Source of the DNA: Mastigias papua
Lineage: Eukaryota; Cnidaria; Scyphozoa; Rhizostomeae; Mastigiidae
Reading direction: 5' to 3'
Length of the DNA: 64,000 nucleotides
NCBI GenBank assembly: GCA_964019165.1
Contig: OZ025278.1
Coordinates: 10,243,528-10,307,527, forward strand
A program made the position numbers and the translations under genes. Each line of letters starts with the position of its first letter. Position 1 is the stretch's first letter. The notes beneath the pieces were generated by a model. The model had not been told where the DNA came from, did not search any database, and saw only the letters and a list, made by a program, of their open reading frames with translations. Shown piece by piece: positions 63,401-64,000 of the stretch.

Positions 63401-63918
63401 TTGTCTATTCCTATGGAAAGTGGATCAGTTTATAAATGTTATGCAGAGTGGATCAGCTGAAAACTGCAGATGATTTTGCAATGAATGGATGGGACCATCA
63501 TTATAGCAATATAATTGTTGTCGATGTCATGTTTTGAAATATGTGTTCAGTGCCCCATTTCAAATGCTACTTGCATGCTCATATTGTTCAGTAAGCTCAC
63601 TAAGTTCACACAATTACCCAATGCTCATGCTACCCTGGAGGTAAAGTACATTTTGGGTTTGTCAGGAAGTATCTTAGACTTGCAGCATCAGTATTAGTGT
63701 AACAGGATAATTTTAGGGCGCCATCTTGCTTCAGTTGCCTATTCAAACTTGGCAATCAATTATTGCCTTAATCACTATGTCTGCAACGTTGAAGCTAAGG
63801 AGGAATTTGCCTCGCCACCAATCACCCATTCCTGTCGGATTAGTTCATATATTGAATTAGATTTATATTTAGTCATGGGCCTTTATAATTTAAATGCCAT
63901 AGAATGCTAATTACTAAC
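54473..63918. other. Long gene-free interval
   Basis: About 9.4 kb with no frame above 95 codons and no recognised domain. Noted inside: a C-tract at 55621-55632, a G-tract at 63137-63148, and 'gatgaagtcgaaacgttgct' at 59667-59686, which resembles a Penelope-type terminal block. A short acidic frame near 60100-60290 (EEYEYATVEG..DEDEDDE) is too weak to call. Confidence 0.4.
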
Positions 63919-63994
63919 CGTTCCCATTCAGCTCCTTCCAAGCTGTCACGAATTTTTGCAGTTCATTTAGACCCAAACGCCGTCCCATACTCAT
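63919..63994 (-). CDS. Possible first coding exon of an unknown gene, cut by the window edge
   Basis: On the minus strand an ATG at 63994 opens MSMGRRLGLNELQKFVTAWK and runs to a donor-like GAACG|GTTAGT at 63919, leaving phase 1. The composition looks coding. No homologue is recognised and upstream sequence lies outside the window, so the frame may begin earlier. Confidence 0.3.
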
Positions 63995-64000
63995 GTGTTT

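Overview
This is a 64 kb piece of animal nuclear DNA: AT-rich, with GT-AG introns, large intergenic gaps, many short transposable elements and long (AT)n/(CA)n arrays. The genes (a metabotropic-glutamate-type receptor, a homeodomain protein, a BAG cochaperone, PDCL3, TAF1A) are metazoan. The transposon set (Jockey/BS-like and restriction-endonuclease-type non-LTR elements, tRNA-derived SINEs, many small inverted-repeat elements) suggests a non-vertebrate. I cannot fix the phylum from the sequence alone.

Layout. 0-2.4 kb: no gene, one small inverted-repeat element and a minisatellite. 2.5-9.0 kb (minus): three exons whose phases match, giving a predicted 1,643-residue protein with three cysteine-rich modules followed by a homeodomain. 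12.4-15.8 kb (plus): a two-exon, Gln-rich BAG-domain protein. 16-22.5 kb: gene-free, with inverted-repeat elements and two tandem 3' ends of a non-LTR element. 23.6-28.7 kb (minus): a class C GPCR in two exons, separated by an intron full of dinucleotide repeats and holding a Jockey-like fragment. 28.7-34.5 kb: no gene. 34.5-36.9 kb (minus): a decayed Jockey/BS-like element. 38 kb: a palindromic tRNA-derived SINE. 39.7-42.5 kb (minus): PDCL3 in four exons. 43-43.3 kb (plus): a probable truncated retrocopy. 43.7-46.0 kb (minus): a CRAL-TRIO protein in three exons. 47.6-53.2 kb (minus): TAF1A in six exons. 53.3-63.9 kb: essentially gene-free. 63.9-64.0 kb (minus): one possible coding exon at the window edge.

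All multi-exon models were built by hand from splice consensus plus phase agreement; no alignment was run. Several long open frames begin at TTG or GTG, and I moved those starts to the first sensible ATG. Genes in the window are functionally unrelated (chaperone cofactors BAG and PDCL3, lipid transfer, Pol I transcription, GPCR signalling), as is normal for animal genomes. The most unusual item is the cysteine-module/homeodomain gene: read without splicing, its last exon looks like a secreted homeodomain protein, but that apparent signal peptide is better explained as the 3' end of an intron.
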